This document shows, one piece after another, positions 1 through 9,849 of a stretch of 64,000 nt of DNA (the first letter of the stretch is position 1; each line of letters begins with the position of its first letter). Made by a program: the position numbers and the translations under genes. Source of the stretch: Pholis gunnellus. Lineage: Eukaryota; Chordata; Actinopteri; Perciformes; Pholidae. The notes below the pieces were generated by a model, which saw nothing but the letters and a program-made list of their open reading frames with translations, did no database searches and had not been told where the DNA came from. The stretch spans positions 24,196,349 to 24,260,348 of the forward strand of contig OU342809.1 in assembly GCA_910591455.2 (NCBI GenBank), in the 5' to 3' direction.

Positions 1-710
1 GTTTGGTTTGTCCCTTCTGGGCTACTGTAGAAATATGGCAGTGCATCATGGTTGGAGTTCCTGAAGAGGACCCACTGTCACGGGAGTTCAGGATAGGACC
101 CAATATCAACCACACGACACAGAATCCGGTACAGAACAGACTTTCACTGGTTTCCCTGTGAACCGACACCGGAAGGTAGGCAGAGTCAACTGTATGGTAC
201 CCGTGGTCCGCCACAGGATGGCAGGCGGGATCGACGGTACGGGTTCAAAGACGGTGGTAGACGGTACAGACTGACAACCCGGGCCTGCAGGACCAGGGTT
301 GATATACTGCCAGGAGGATGATTAGTGGGATAAGGATCTGGTGTGTCAGCATGCAGGAGGTAATCGGCTGGAGTGTCCGCAGCTGTGCACCAATCAGGGG
401 TGTGGCCATGGGAGGCGTCTGGAGGCAGAGGAAAAAGACAGAGCACATGGCACACAACAACAAACAGGGGAATGACAGAACACATGAGGAGAGGAGATCA
501 GGGAGGTTAACACACAACGGGTCAGACAGGGATCCTGACATGAACTCCGTATAAAGACATGAAGGGCTCATTCTAAGCTAAAGAAAAGAGCTAAAACTAA
601 GGATTTTTATTCTCAGGTTATTATACACTAATGAAAACATAGTTATGAATATTATGTTATATTTCTGCTAATAGATCCCCTTAAATCCTACACACTGGTT
701 CTTGAGGGTA
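1..710 (+). repeat. Dispersed fish repeat, split by an LTR insertion
   Basis: The flanks (1-75 and 541-710) read as one repeat. A second copy in reverse orientation lies at about 26,640-26,960 and shares the start with the ctactgtagaaatatgg motif, the gaagaggacc motif and the gaaaacatagttatgaatat motif. In this copy a 465-bp block separates the gaagaggacc and ctccgtata parts. The repeat family resembles sequences common in teleost genomes; I cannot assign it to a class. Confidence 0.6.
76..540 (-). mobile_element. Probable solo LTR
   Basis: The block begins TGTCACGGGAGTTC and ends GGATCCTGACA, so read on the - strand it runs TGTCAGG...CCGTGACA, with the TG/CA ends and short inverted ends expected of an LTR. 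No internal gag or pol region is attached, which suggests a solo LTR. The target duplication is not clear (flanks cccac and tgaac), so the exact edges are uncertain. Confidence 0.5.
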
Positions 711-2640
711 TAACGTGACATTAGCAGCAGCAACACATCTGTATTTCTCTTCACACAGCCAATGGGTGATGGGTGTGGTCAGTGGTGTGTAACCATTTTC
801 CTGACACACCCTGAAGTTAAGCTGTAAAGTAACTGGGACATTTTTTCCCATCTTACATCTTACATCAACAGTCATACAGCTATATGTGAGATGTGAGAAA
901 CTTCCGGCTAATTTGAGTTTTCTTCTCGCACATTTACCGCTTTAATCTCAGACAACATCCAAGTTCTTTTCTCGTAAATGTACATCTCGTAAAATTAGTT
1001 GTTTTTTTCAGATTATTTTCCCATTCCCCCGGCTCTGATATTTATTGATTTTTACCTACAATAGCCCTGAAACGCCACCATAGTACTAAGATAAGTGTGC
1101 AGTGTGTTGGTATCTTGCAACATTTCTTTTGGGGGGGGGGGGGTGTCTCTAAAATTATTAGACAATTATTTACTTGCAATTGTCACTCAAACATTTCTTC
1201 ACAAATATGAATAGTGGGCGTGTGAGGCAATTATCCGCCGTAAGCACATCCAGCCAAAGCCCCAACAGGTTGCACAAAGCGAGCCTGTTTTCAAGTCTGT
1301 GGACCTAATTGGATCCTCTTTGGACAATTTTGATCCAGTGCCTTCTGTGAGAACCTGGATTAAAGCAGGACATTGTCTCTTCTCCTTTTGAATTCCAGGC
1401 CGGCAACAAAAAGAAGCCGAGCGAAGGTCAGTGGATCGGGTTGGAGCGTGTGCAGTCTTCAGCCAATTTGACTTGCATACTACGTTTGCTGTTGAGGCTA
1501 TGTTCTCATCTACTCTTATCTACTGTCATGGTGTGCTCATCAGAATTGCATGTATATAAGCCACATCTTTGGTAAAATTCTACTCCCAAATGTTTTTGGT
1601 ATAAAGGTATATTATAAATCTGTCTGAAAATGCAAAAACTTAAGAGTAAGTCATGTGATCTAAAAGGATGGGAAATCGTGATAGAAAAGTAAAGAACCAA
1701 GACAAATGGGAGAGTGGTAGATAAAGTGGAGGAAGAGGAGGAGGAGGAGGGGGAGTTGATAATTGTGTGTCTGACAGAAGGAGAGAGAGAGAAAGAAGAG
1801 GTAGGGTTGCTAATAGTGTGTGTGATGTTGGTATTGATCAGTCGCACAGACAGAGAGGTGGGACGTGACACCATGACCTGACACTGTGGCTAATCGAAAA
1901 CTAATTCCCCGTCTCCATCATCATCATCATCATCATCATCGGCGACATTCACCTTCTATGACACACACGTTTACAGCTGTGATCGGCCATCGTCCAGCAG
2001 CTATTATCTTTGCTCGGATTTCATTTTAAAGAACAACTTGCAGGTTAGAGACCCCAGAGAATCAACGTGTAGGAAAAGGTTGTAGAAACTAGATCTTCAC
2101 ACACAATAATATACACTACAGTGACATCTGGACTATTAAATCTGGAGACGTAACAGAGGGGAGCTTAGTCAAGGTTCAGCAACGAGAAATATGAAATATG
2201 AATCACTATGCTAGTTTTGTGACTGAATGAGTTAGAAATGTATATTCACACACATTGACAGACGGCAGTGTTTTAATTGTAATTACAATTCTCTGAATCT
2301 CAGAATATTATTTGGCCCTAATACGTCCCAGATGACAGACTCAAATTCCGTCTTTGTATTTGTCTTATTTTCTCGTAAATTTGTACTGATCCAATGTTTG
2401 GGTCCAATGGAATTCTGTGATGGATCCAGTGCCCCGGATTGGCCAATACCAAAATTGCTTTCAAAGCCCAGTGCTCCTCCACCTCCAGTGAGCTTTAGGA
2501 CCCTCCAATAGGATGATGTATTTGGGCCCCCAGCTCCAAAAGTAAAGAACCAGGAACTCAACCGACATACACACACATACACATTTCAGCATTGGCTTCA
2601 ATATAGAAATGGACATCAGTAAGTCAAATGTATGTAGTGT
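711..2640. other. No gene recognised
   Basis: AT-rich DNA without a supportable gene. It holds a G13 tract (1131-1143), a (CAT)n microsatellite (1916-1940) and a GA-rich stretch (1729-1800). Short frames on either strand are low-complexity or lack any recognisable motif. Confidence 0.6.
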
Positions 2641-2672
2641 GTATAAATGATATATATATATATGTCTGTCCT

Positions 2673-2786
2673 TTCTCTCTCTCTCTCTCTCTCTCTGCTG
2701 TCTCTCTCTCTCTCTCTCTCTTCTGTGCGTCTGTCTCTCTCTCTCTCTCTCTCTCTGCTGTCTCTCTTTCTCTCTCTCTTCTGTGC

Positions 2787-2818
<32 letters not shown>

Positions 2819-2820
2819 GT
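2673..2820. repeat. (CT)n microsatellite
   Basis: Interrupted (CT)n with repeated ctgctgtct and ctgtgcgtct interruptions. It generates long Ser/Leu or Arg/Glu translations in several frames that are not genes. Confidence 0.95.
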
Positions 2821-3593
2821 TGTCCATCTGTCTGTCTCTGTCCATTAGTGAAGGTGTCTCCTCAGGTCGATGTTTAGCGAGGTGACAACTGGGGACGCCC
2901 ACTTCACTGTAAACATCCAATCATAGACCTTATGACTCCCAGCTGATCCCTGACCCCTCTTCATGCTCAGTGTGTGTGTGTGTTTGTGTGGATCTTTGTG
3001 CACACCTCAGACAGAGCACTGAGTGATTACGCTGTCAATAAATGTGTTTATTTGCCGGGGGGGCAGAGTGACGCTTTTCTTGAAAATGAAAAGGTGTTTT
3101 GAAGCACTTTGTTGCGAGGCGGAGTGCAGACGTAGCTGTAATCAGATCGCTGTCTGAAGATAATGAGCAGAAATCACAGACTAAAAACGCTCAACGCACA
3201 ATCGATGCCACCGACGGCAGAAAGATGAAGGCCTTCTGACCAATCGCATCTCAGTGGACACTCTCCTCTACAGCCACAGTGACAACATTAGGAGTGAGTG
3301 AGTGCACAGGAGTCTCCTTCAGTCCTTTAATTAGATCTGTGTCAGTACAAGCCACAGAGAAGACGAGTGGCTAAATAAAACCTTGTCTTCAGTTATGTGG
3401 ATTCATTAGCTCATCTTCTCACCGATGATCGTTACTGCAGTTTTAGTCAGGATGACATGAATGGAAAGGATTCAAAACAATTTACATTTTTGGAAAAGAT
3501 TAATGATTTGTTTTTTTTAAAACAGATTGATCTCAATGATTCCTCACAGTCATTATTAATGATACATTATATATATATATAATGTATATATAT
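2821..3593. other. No gene recognised
   Basis: Single-copy looking sequence ending in a short (TA)n run (3567-3593). No splice-bounded or long open frame with recognisable content. Confidence 0.5.
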
Positions 3594-3735
3594 CAGTGGT
3601 GGGCCGTCAGGGCCAGCAAAGCCTTCTCTGCTGGCCTAAACACAATCACAAAGTTATAGCTATTTTATAATTTAATAATTTTTCTTAAATACACTACATG
3701 TATTATAATTTATAAAAATATTTTCTCTCTTCTTA
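3594..3735 (-). mobile_element. hAT element end, fragment
   Basis: Starts CAGTGGTGGGCCGTCAGGGC immediately after a (TA)n run. It matches the right end of the complete hAT at 9,850-11,260 in reverse orientation for about 140 bp and then diverges at a C15 tract. The opposite terminus was not found, so this is a truncated copy. Confidence 0.75.
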
Positions 3736-4240
3736 CCCCCCCCCCCCCCCGCGCTGTGTGGGCTTTTGTAGTCTTATTACTTCCTCGTTCATGATTGCGT
3801 GGGATATCAGCACATTATTTTTCGTATAGCAACGAATGCTGGATGACAGCAGCCTGCAGTGTGAGACCCTCATGTGGGCATAGTGGGGTCAATGATTCTT
3901 GTTGACTATTTCATGGGAGTGATATGTAGGATATTCATTATTCAGCTTGGAGCAGCTCAAACACTAGTTGATCTACCATCGGGGCACTTGTCACTCTGTG
4001 GTGTTGCAGTAGATAGCTCATGATGTTGGACTGTGATTGCTTCTGGAGATGTCTGAGCTTTTCATTACATGACAGAGGCCATCATTCAGTTTGTGATTGA
4101 TTTAAAGAGAAATGATTTTATTTGAAGGGCTCACCAGCAATCTTGAGAGTGGGGAAGCTTTTTTTCATGATGGCGAAGTGATCCATTCAGCAGCTGTAGT
4201 AACCACAGGCTCTGGAGGGGTATCCTTCCAAAATGATACG
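3736..4240. other. No gene recognised
   Basis: Begins with a C15 tract (3736-3750). The remainder has no recognisable coding or repeat content. Confidence 0.5.
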
Positions 4241-4247
4241 TGTGTGT

Positions 4248-4292
<45 letters not shown>
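4241..4292. repeat. (TG)n followed by G31
   Basis: A (TG)n microsatellite runs directly into an unbroken 31-base G homopolymer (4262-4292). Confidence 0.95.
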
Positions 4293-4293
<1 letters not shown>

Positions 4294-4808
4294 AATGAAA
4301 ATAAAAGACTGAGTCAATTCTGGTTTAGTGGGAACGCATTCAACATTAACCCCCACTTGAAAATAACATAAACCAAAGAGTATATTAATGTGGGTTAAAA
4401 CAATAAAGACCAATAAAGTCGCCATGATTATCTCATCCAGAGTATTTGATACCTCTTCAAATAATCCTTGGTTTAACACCACAGCAGGCTCTCCTTGAGC
4501 AGCTGCTGTATCTGCTCACAGTTTTAGTCATCAGTCAATAAGAATTGCAACCTCAATTTGATTTCATGCTGCACATGATCAACACAGCAGCAGAGCAAAG
4601 AAACAAAAGTAAACTGCCTGTCGACTTTAATCTAACAGCTCACTGTGGTTGCTTCCTCTTGCTTCATTACTCCCTTGCAAAATAATTTAAAAAAATCTGC
4701 AGACAAAAGAATACCAGTAGCTGTAGAAAATGTTGGGTTTGCATGAGCAAACTAAGATTCATAAGGATGAGATACAAATAAACAAACAGCAGCCCTCTTG
4801 CGCTATCT

Positions 4809-4862
4809 GTAAGCATGAAACAGCAAAACAGCATATATGCTGTTTTGCTGTTTCATACTTAC
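4809..4862. repeat. Near-perfect 54-bp palindrome
   Basis: Two 27-base arms meet without a spacer at the central CATATATG; the arms pair with only one mismatch (C/T at the sixth base). Each arm carries ATGAAACAGCAAAACAGC or its complement. It could form a cruciform in DNA or a long hairpin in RNA. Confidence 0.9.
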
Positions 4863-5091
4863 ATTTTAGGTTTCTACTAGAGCATGTTCACATGCTTTAA
4901 TGTTCAAAATCCACATTATTGTTCTTATATTGTCTGTCTGAATGTACCTGTATTAACTTTCTGTCTCAAATGCTCCGTCTCTTTAAGGCCCCATCTCTAA
5001 AAAGCCTTTATCTGTTCTGATTGGCTTGTGAGAAAAATTGGCTGCACCTCAGCAAAGGTAGTTCTCAAACCGTGGGTGGAGATACTCAGAT

Positions 5092-5115
5092 GGGGGGGGG
5101 GGGGGGGGGGGGGGG
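5092..5115. repeat. G24 homopolymer
   Basis: Uninterrupted run of 24 G, one of several very long G or C tracts in the window. Confidence 0.95.
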
Positions 5116-5596
5116 CATGGCAGGTTGAATCACAGGTTTTCTCACCAGTGTATGGGCTGGTAACCACGCCAGATGCCGTAATGTATGTAAACAAGCACTG
5201 TAAAGTTTTTCATGATGTTTGAATGTCTGATCCTCCTAGAAGCCTCATGCTGGAAGGGTTATATAGCTCGTCTGGCCTGGGAAAGCCTCGGGTCCAGAGG
5301 GACGTCAGGAAGGAAGGACGGATGGACATTTATGTAAAAAGATGCAGACAATAAATAGGATCAAATTTGATTTCATGAACTTTAATTCAGAACCTCGATA
5401 TAAAAGTAGCGGATCATATCTCAGGTTCCATATATATACATCCCACTATCTCCGGCCCAATGTTCCTAGTGTGATGTCAATACATTGTACAGTGATGAGT
5501 AACTCCACATACATTAATAATACATAGGGAATACGGAGACTTAGATTATACTGTCAACATATCATAGACTTCTATACTTGATTGCTGTAAAAACAA

Positions 5597-5836
5597 ATGG
5601 CGGACGTTGCATGTCGAGGTTCGGTCGCTCCTGTTTTTAACCGGTATCGAATGAAACCTGAGATTTACAAGACTGTTGACGGCAAAGTTATTGTGGAGGA
5701 TGAGTTGCTTAACTTGAAAAAGAGAGCCGGCAACGTTAAGCCTGTTGTTGGGACCGGAGCTGTGGGCAGCATCAAAACGGTCAAGACCAAGCTGGTGAGT
5801 GTCTGCTCCCAGGTTCTCACCAGATCTAGACACTGA
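5597..5836 (+). pseudogene. Frame upstream of the LINE endonuclease
   Basis: A 79-codon frame beginning MADVACRGSV sits just ahead of the endonuclease frame and could be the start of LINE ORF1. It has no recognised domain, and the following 190 bp are open only in short frames. Alternatively it is part of the LINE 5' region with no coding role. Confidence 0.3.
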
Positions 5837-6029
5837 AACTGTCGAAAGATCGACACTGTCCACAGAAGTTTCAGCTCATTTAAAGTATCTGCTGAATGCA
5901 GTGAGTTTGATGAAATGTACATTCTATTTTGAGCCCGGCAGGGCGGGAGTTACCGGGTCTAACCCGGCACTTGCTGTGGGGGGAATAAGTGTGCCTGCTG
6001 GTGCGATGGGCACTCACTGGTCTTACTAA

Positions 6030-6273
6030 GTGTTTATCCGGGTTTTGTCGTACAACTGTCGTGGCCAGAGCGTAGGGGATAAAGCTCGCCGCATGGTTGT
6101 TGACAACCTTTTGGAGAATTGTGACATACTATGTTTACAAGAGACATTCTTACCAAAGCAAGATTTGGAAAAACTGAACTCTCTCAATGATAACTTTCAT
6201 GGTGCTGGGGAGTCTACAACTGACCTCGGCATGGGAACAGTCAGAGGAAGGATACCAGGGGGTGTGGCTATTC
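6030..6273 (+). pseudogene. LINE endonuclease, N-terminal part
   Basis: Encodes the start of an apurinic-type (APE) endonuclease, which nicks target DNA for target-primed reverse transcription. Visible motifs are LSYNCRGQS near the N-terminus and DILCLQETF, carrying the catalytic glutamate. The frame runs up to GGVAIL, where the inserted LTR begins with TGTCACG at 6274; the downstream part of the endonuclease resumes at about 8,952. The first codon is uncertain because the frame opens at GTG. Confidence 0.85.
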
Positions 6274-6501
6274 TGTCACGATTAGGCTTTGCCTCTGTGT
6301 TCTGTGTTTCTCTACCCTCCTCACTCTACCTGTCAGTCACTCCCTCAGCCTAATTCCCTTCACCTGCATCTGATCACTAATCAAGCACTTCCCCCTCATC
6401 AGCACAACTCCTCTCACCTGTTCTTCCCCCTACATAAACTCCTGCCCCTCAGTCACTCCTTGCCAGATCCTTGTATTGTCTACCCGCCCGTTCGGCTAGT
6501 C

Positions 6502-7374
6502 CAGGGGTGGCCAACCCGCGGCTCCCGAGCCGCATGCGGCTCTTTGCCCGGTTTCATGCGGCTCTTACGTTCATATCGAAGTTTGTATTTGTGTTTTTTT
6601 AATGTGCGTGTTCGCTTCGCTTGAGTTAAATACGGTATTTTCGTCAAACGCGCATGTGCGGCCACAGATTACGACCCATTTAACGCCGAGACGGACTGTT
6701 TGAAAGCCCCGCTAGTCACAGATGAGGCTGCGGCTGAGTTGGAGATGATCGATCTTTGTGAGGAGGACCAACTCAAACCTGCTTTAAGGGAAGGGACCAT
6801 TGAGTTCTGGAACAGTGTGCCAATGAAAAAATACCCCAATGTCAAACGGGCTGCGCTTAAGATACTGTCAATGTTTGGGTCAACATACGTCTGCGAGTCT
6901 GTGTTTTCTACCCTGAAACACGTGAAATCAAAGCATCGATCTGTGCTGACTGACACCCATGTGAAAGAATTGCTTCGAGTGGCAACAACGGAATACAAGC
7001 CAGATTTGAAGAGGATTGTTCAAGGCAAGGAATGCCAGAAGTCCCACTAAGTAACATGCATAGTAAAAGAAAAACACTATTGTAAATTATTATATTTTTG
7101 TTTGTGGACTTGGTTGAACTGAGAGTTTGTCTGTGTGAGACAGTGCACACAATGTTCATTGTTGAAAATGACTGGCCTGTGGTCTTAGGAGTCCATTTCT
7201 GTCATTATCATGTTGGTGTGTGACATTTACAATAAATCTGGCGGAGCAAAGGTATGTGTGTGTGTGAGGAAGGGATAGGGTGATGTTCATGTGTGCCCAT
7301 GTGTATGATGTGGCTCTTTGCGGTAACACAGTAAAAAATGTGGCTCTTGGTCTTTGACTGGTTGGCCACCCCTG
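6502..7374 (+). mobile_element. hAT transposon, internally deleted, with 8-bp target duplication
   Basis: Terminal inverted repeats CAGGGGTGGCCAACC and GGTTGGCCACCCCTG are flanked by an exact 8-bp duplication GGCTAGTC at 6494-6501 and 7375-7382, the hAT hallmark. The 873-bp element carries only the 3' end of a transposase gene. It sits within the left LTR of the surrounding element, so it is the youngest layer of a three-level nest. Confidence 0.96.
6667..7050 (+). pseudogene. hAT transposase C-terminal dimerisation domain
   Basis: An open frame of about 127 codons ending at a natural-looking stop. The segment around FGSTYVCESVFSTLKHVK followed by KHRSVLTDTHVKELLRVAT is the conserved C-terminal hAT dimerisation region (hATC). 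The catalytic DDE part and any N-terminal zinc finger are absent because the element is internally deleted, so it cannot encode active transposase. The remaining frame is unbroken, which points to a fairly recent insertion. It resembles the transposase ends of the Charlie/ZBED/SCAND3-like group; the subfamily is not certain. Confidence 0.88.
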
Positions 7375-7535
7375 GGCTAGTCCTTTCTCCCGTCTCACTG
7401 CCTACCCTGCTGGATTTAACCCCCTCGTCTCTTGTCTCGTCCATGGATTCCCCATTGTGTTCTGTAAGTTGTTGTTGTTCATTAAATATACCCTTTTCAC
7501 ACTACTCTGCCTGGTCTGCGCTTGAGTCCTCCACC

Positions 7536-8951
7536 ATGCCCCGTGACAGAAGGATCTGGCCAAAAGAGGACTCAGCAGACGACCTTTTTCATACCACTCT
7601 CTCGGAATGGTATGAACAGTTAGCAGGAACCCGCCTGACCTATGGAGGGCCCCCGAGTGTCCAGAAGGAGAAGAGTGACCTGATGGACTACCTGCTCGAC
7701 TCTCAAAAGAGGCTGGAACAGTTTTTGGGAACCTGCCAGGCCTATGGAGGGCCTCTAAGCATCCAGAGGGCTAACCGAGAACTAGGCCGCTCTGTTACCC
7801 CAAAGAAAAGGCAGAGGCAGAGGAAGGGTCAGTCTTCCGTTCCCGCTGAGCCGCAGCGATCCCCCATTTCCGCTGGGCTGCAGCGATCCCCTGCTCCCGC
7901 TAGGCCACAGCTAACTCCAGCTCCCCGTGTCCTGTCGACGGTCCGACCGACTCCAGCTCCCCGTGTCCTGTCGACTCCAGCTCCCCTTGTCCTGTCGACG
8001 GTCCGACCGACTCCAGCTGTCGCCTCGGCGGCGCAACCTCTCCCGGACTCGGCGACGCAACCTCTCCCGGACCCGGCCGCCGCCGATGAGGTGAGAATAT
8101 TCCTAGCAGGCTTTGCCATTTGGTTGAGCCTCGCCGCCTCAGAGCCACAGCAACCTCCTGTGCCTGCCGCTGCCGCCTCCGTGCTGCAGCGACCTCCAGT
8201 ACCTGCCGCCTCCGAGGAGCAGCGACCTTCAGCTCCTGCCGCCGCCGAGGAGCAATGACCCACAATCCTTGCCGCCGCCGAGGAGCCGCGACCCACAATC
8301 CTTGCCGCCGCCGAGGAGCCCCACCCTGTCCAGCCCAGCTCTCCTGAGCTCCAGTCTTCCCAGTCCGGCTCTCCTGAGCCCCAGTCTTCCCAGTCCGGCT
8401 CCCCTGAGCCCCAGTGTTCCCAGTCCGGCTCCCCTGAGCCCCAGTGTTCCCAGTCCGGCTCCCCTGAGCCCCAGTGTTCCCAGTCCGGCTCCCCTGAGCC
8501 CCAGTGTTCCCAGTCCGGCTCCTCCGAGCTCCAGTCGGAGCCTCAGCCCATCCAGTCCGGCTCCCCCGAGCCTCAGCCCGTCCAGTCCGGCTCCTCCGAG
8601 CCTGTCCAGCCTGGCCGTCCGCTGGAGTCCCCGCTTCGAAAGCAAGTCCTGCAGTCCGGCCGACCGCCCGAGATCCAGCCTCTAGAGTCCTGTTCCCTGT
8701 CTGATTTCCGGCCTCTAGCGCCCTGTTCACCGTCTGATTTCCGGCCTCTAGAGCCCTGTCCCCCATCTGATTTCCGGCCTCCAGAGCCCTGTTCCCCGTC
8801 TGATTTCCGGCCTCCAGAGCCCTGTTCCCCATCTGATTTCCGGCCTATAGCGCCCTGTCCCTCCTCCGGACCCCCTCCACCCACCCGGTTTTGGACTCTG
8901 ACTCTCGGCCTCGGCGGAATGCTAAACTCCTGCCCCTCAGTCACTCCTTGA
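7536..8951 (+). pseudogene. Pro/Ser/Ala-rich frame of the LTR element
   Basis: Starting at ATG 7536 (within the last bases of the LTR), 471 codons run in a single frame to TGA 8949-8951, broken once by TGA at codon 241 (8256-8258), where neighbouring repeats have CGA. Residues 1-110 are ordinary globular-looking sequence with the repeated motif TYGGP/AYGGPLSIQ. The remainder is disordered, with tandem Pro/Ser repeats: a 10-residue unit at 8325-8535 and an 11-residue unit with SDFRPLEPC at about 8,690-8,860. No Gag zinc knuckle or enzyme motif is seen. It may be a gag-position or accessory frame; I do not recognise it. Confidence 0.5.
8325..8535. repeat. 30-bp coding tandem repeat
   Basis: About seven copies of a 30-bp unit containing cccagtccggctcccctgag, preserving the frame of the surrounding Pro/Ser-rich sequence. 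This array also creates long mirror frames on the - strand that should not be annotated. Confidence 0.9.
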
Positions 8952-9849
8952 ATATAAGAAGCTTGACTCATTGATAAATGTGGTCAGGCTTGGTGTTGAC
9001 TGGTGTATTGCAATACAGTTTACTCATAATGATAAGGAATTCATTATCCTAACTGTTTATACACCCTATGAGTGCAATCACAATGAGGATGAATATCTAA
9101 ATAGGCTCGCCTTCATCAATTCCTTCATTCAAGATAATACTTCTTCTATATGTCATTGGGGATATGAATGCAGATATCTCAGACACAAGCTCAGTATTTG
9201 CCAATCACATGGCTCAGTTTTGTTAAGACAATCATTTTATATTGTCAAGCGAAGTGCTTTTGCCTACAGATACCTATACATTAGTGAGGCCTGGCACACT
9301 ACGTCATGGCTGGACCGTTGTATTAGTACAGCTGATGCACATGCTTCATTGGGATGTATGGGCATTCTTTATGGAGCAGCAACAACTGATCATATACCTT
9401 TTTCTATGTCGATAAATGTTGAACATCTACCGGCACCTAGAGATGCAGCTATTTGTACTGACATTAACTTTAAGGATGTGGTGCATAGAAGAGATCTCTG
9501 CTTCATGTACAATGATATTGTAAGTGCTCTGTATAAAGACAGTAAGCCCTACTACAAGCATACAAATAAGACCCATAACGTCAAACCTGGTTGGAACGAG
9601 TATGATGCTGAGTATCGTGCTGAAGCCTGTGAAGCTTTCAAATCATGGGCTATAGCTGGAAGACCCAGACAAGGGCTAGTGCTGGAGTACAAGAAGCTCA
9701 CTAATGCTAGATATAAGTATGCCATTCGCTTCATTTGCAAAAATGATCAAGCCATGAGGGCGGACTCCACGGCCAAGAAGCTGCTAAGCAACAACGTTGT
9801 TGATTTTTGGAAAGAAGTGAGAGCTCTTAACTGTAGAACATCTTTACCA
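8952..9849 (+). pseudogene. LINE endonuclease C-terminal part and linker
   Basis: Resumes the LINE protein after the LTR insertion. A one-base frameshift near 9,160 separates VVRLGVDWCIA...SSICH from the alternative frame reading VIGDMNADISD (the GDMN motif). Later the original frame carries TTDHIPFSM, equivalent to the conserved SDH endonuclease motif. The linker to the RT continues to about EVRALNC, where the second hAT begins at 9850. The frame is otherwise open for 311 codons, which is long for a pseudogene. Confidence 0.85.

Larger units (their letters stand above)
4293..5590. other. No gene recognised
   Basis: No supportable gene. It contains a 54-bp palindrome and a G24 tract, listed separately. 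Confidence 0.5.
6274..8951 (+). mobile_element. LTR retroelement remnant inside the LINE
   Basis: The left LTR runs from TGTCACG (6274) to CGTGACA (7548), with 7-bp inverted ends. Without the nested hAT it would be about 390 bp. An internal Pro/Ser/Ala-rich frame follows. The right end keeps only about 28 bp that match the interior of the left LTR (taaactcctgcccctcagtc region at 8,925-8,951 against about 6,437-6,465), after which the LINE resumes. No protease, RT or integrase is present, so most of the element and nearly all of the right LTR are deleted. Confidence 0.75.

Noticed and set aside
2624..2920. Arg/Glu-rich and Ser/Leu-rich frames
   Set aside because: They arise from the (CT)n microsatellite.
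3397..3582. 61-codon frame
   Set aside because: Short, ends in the (TA)n run, no similarity recognised.
7829..8971. Several long Gly/Arg/Ala-rich frames on the - strand
   Set aside because: They are mirror translations of the 30-bp and 33-bp Pro/Ser-coding repeats on the + strand.
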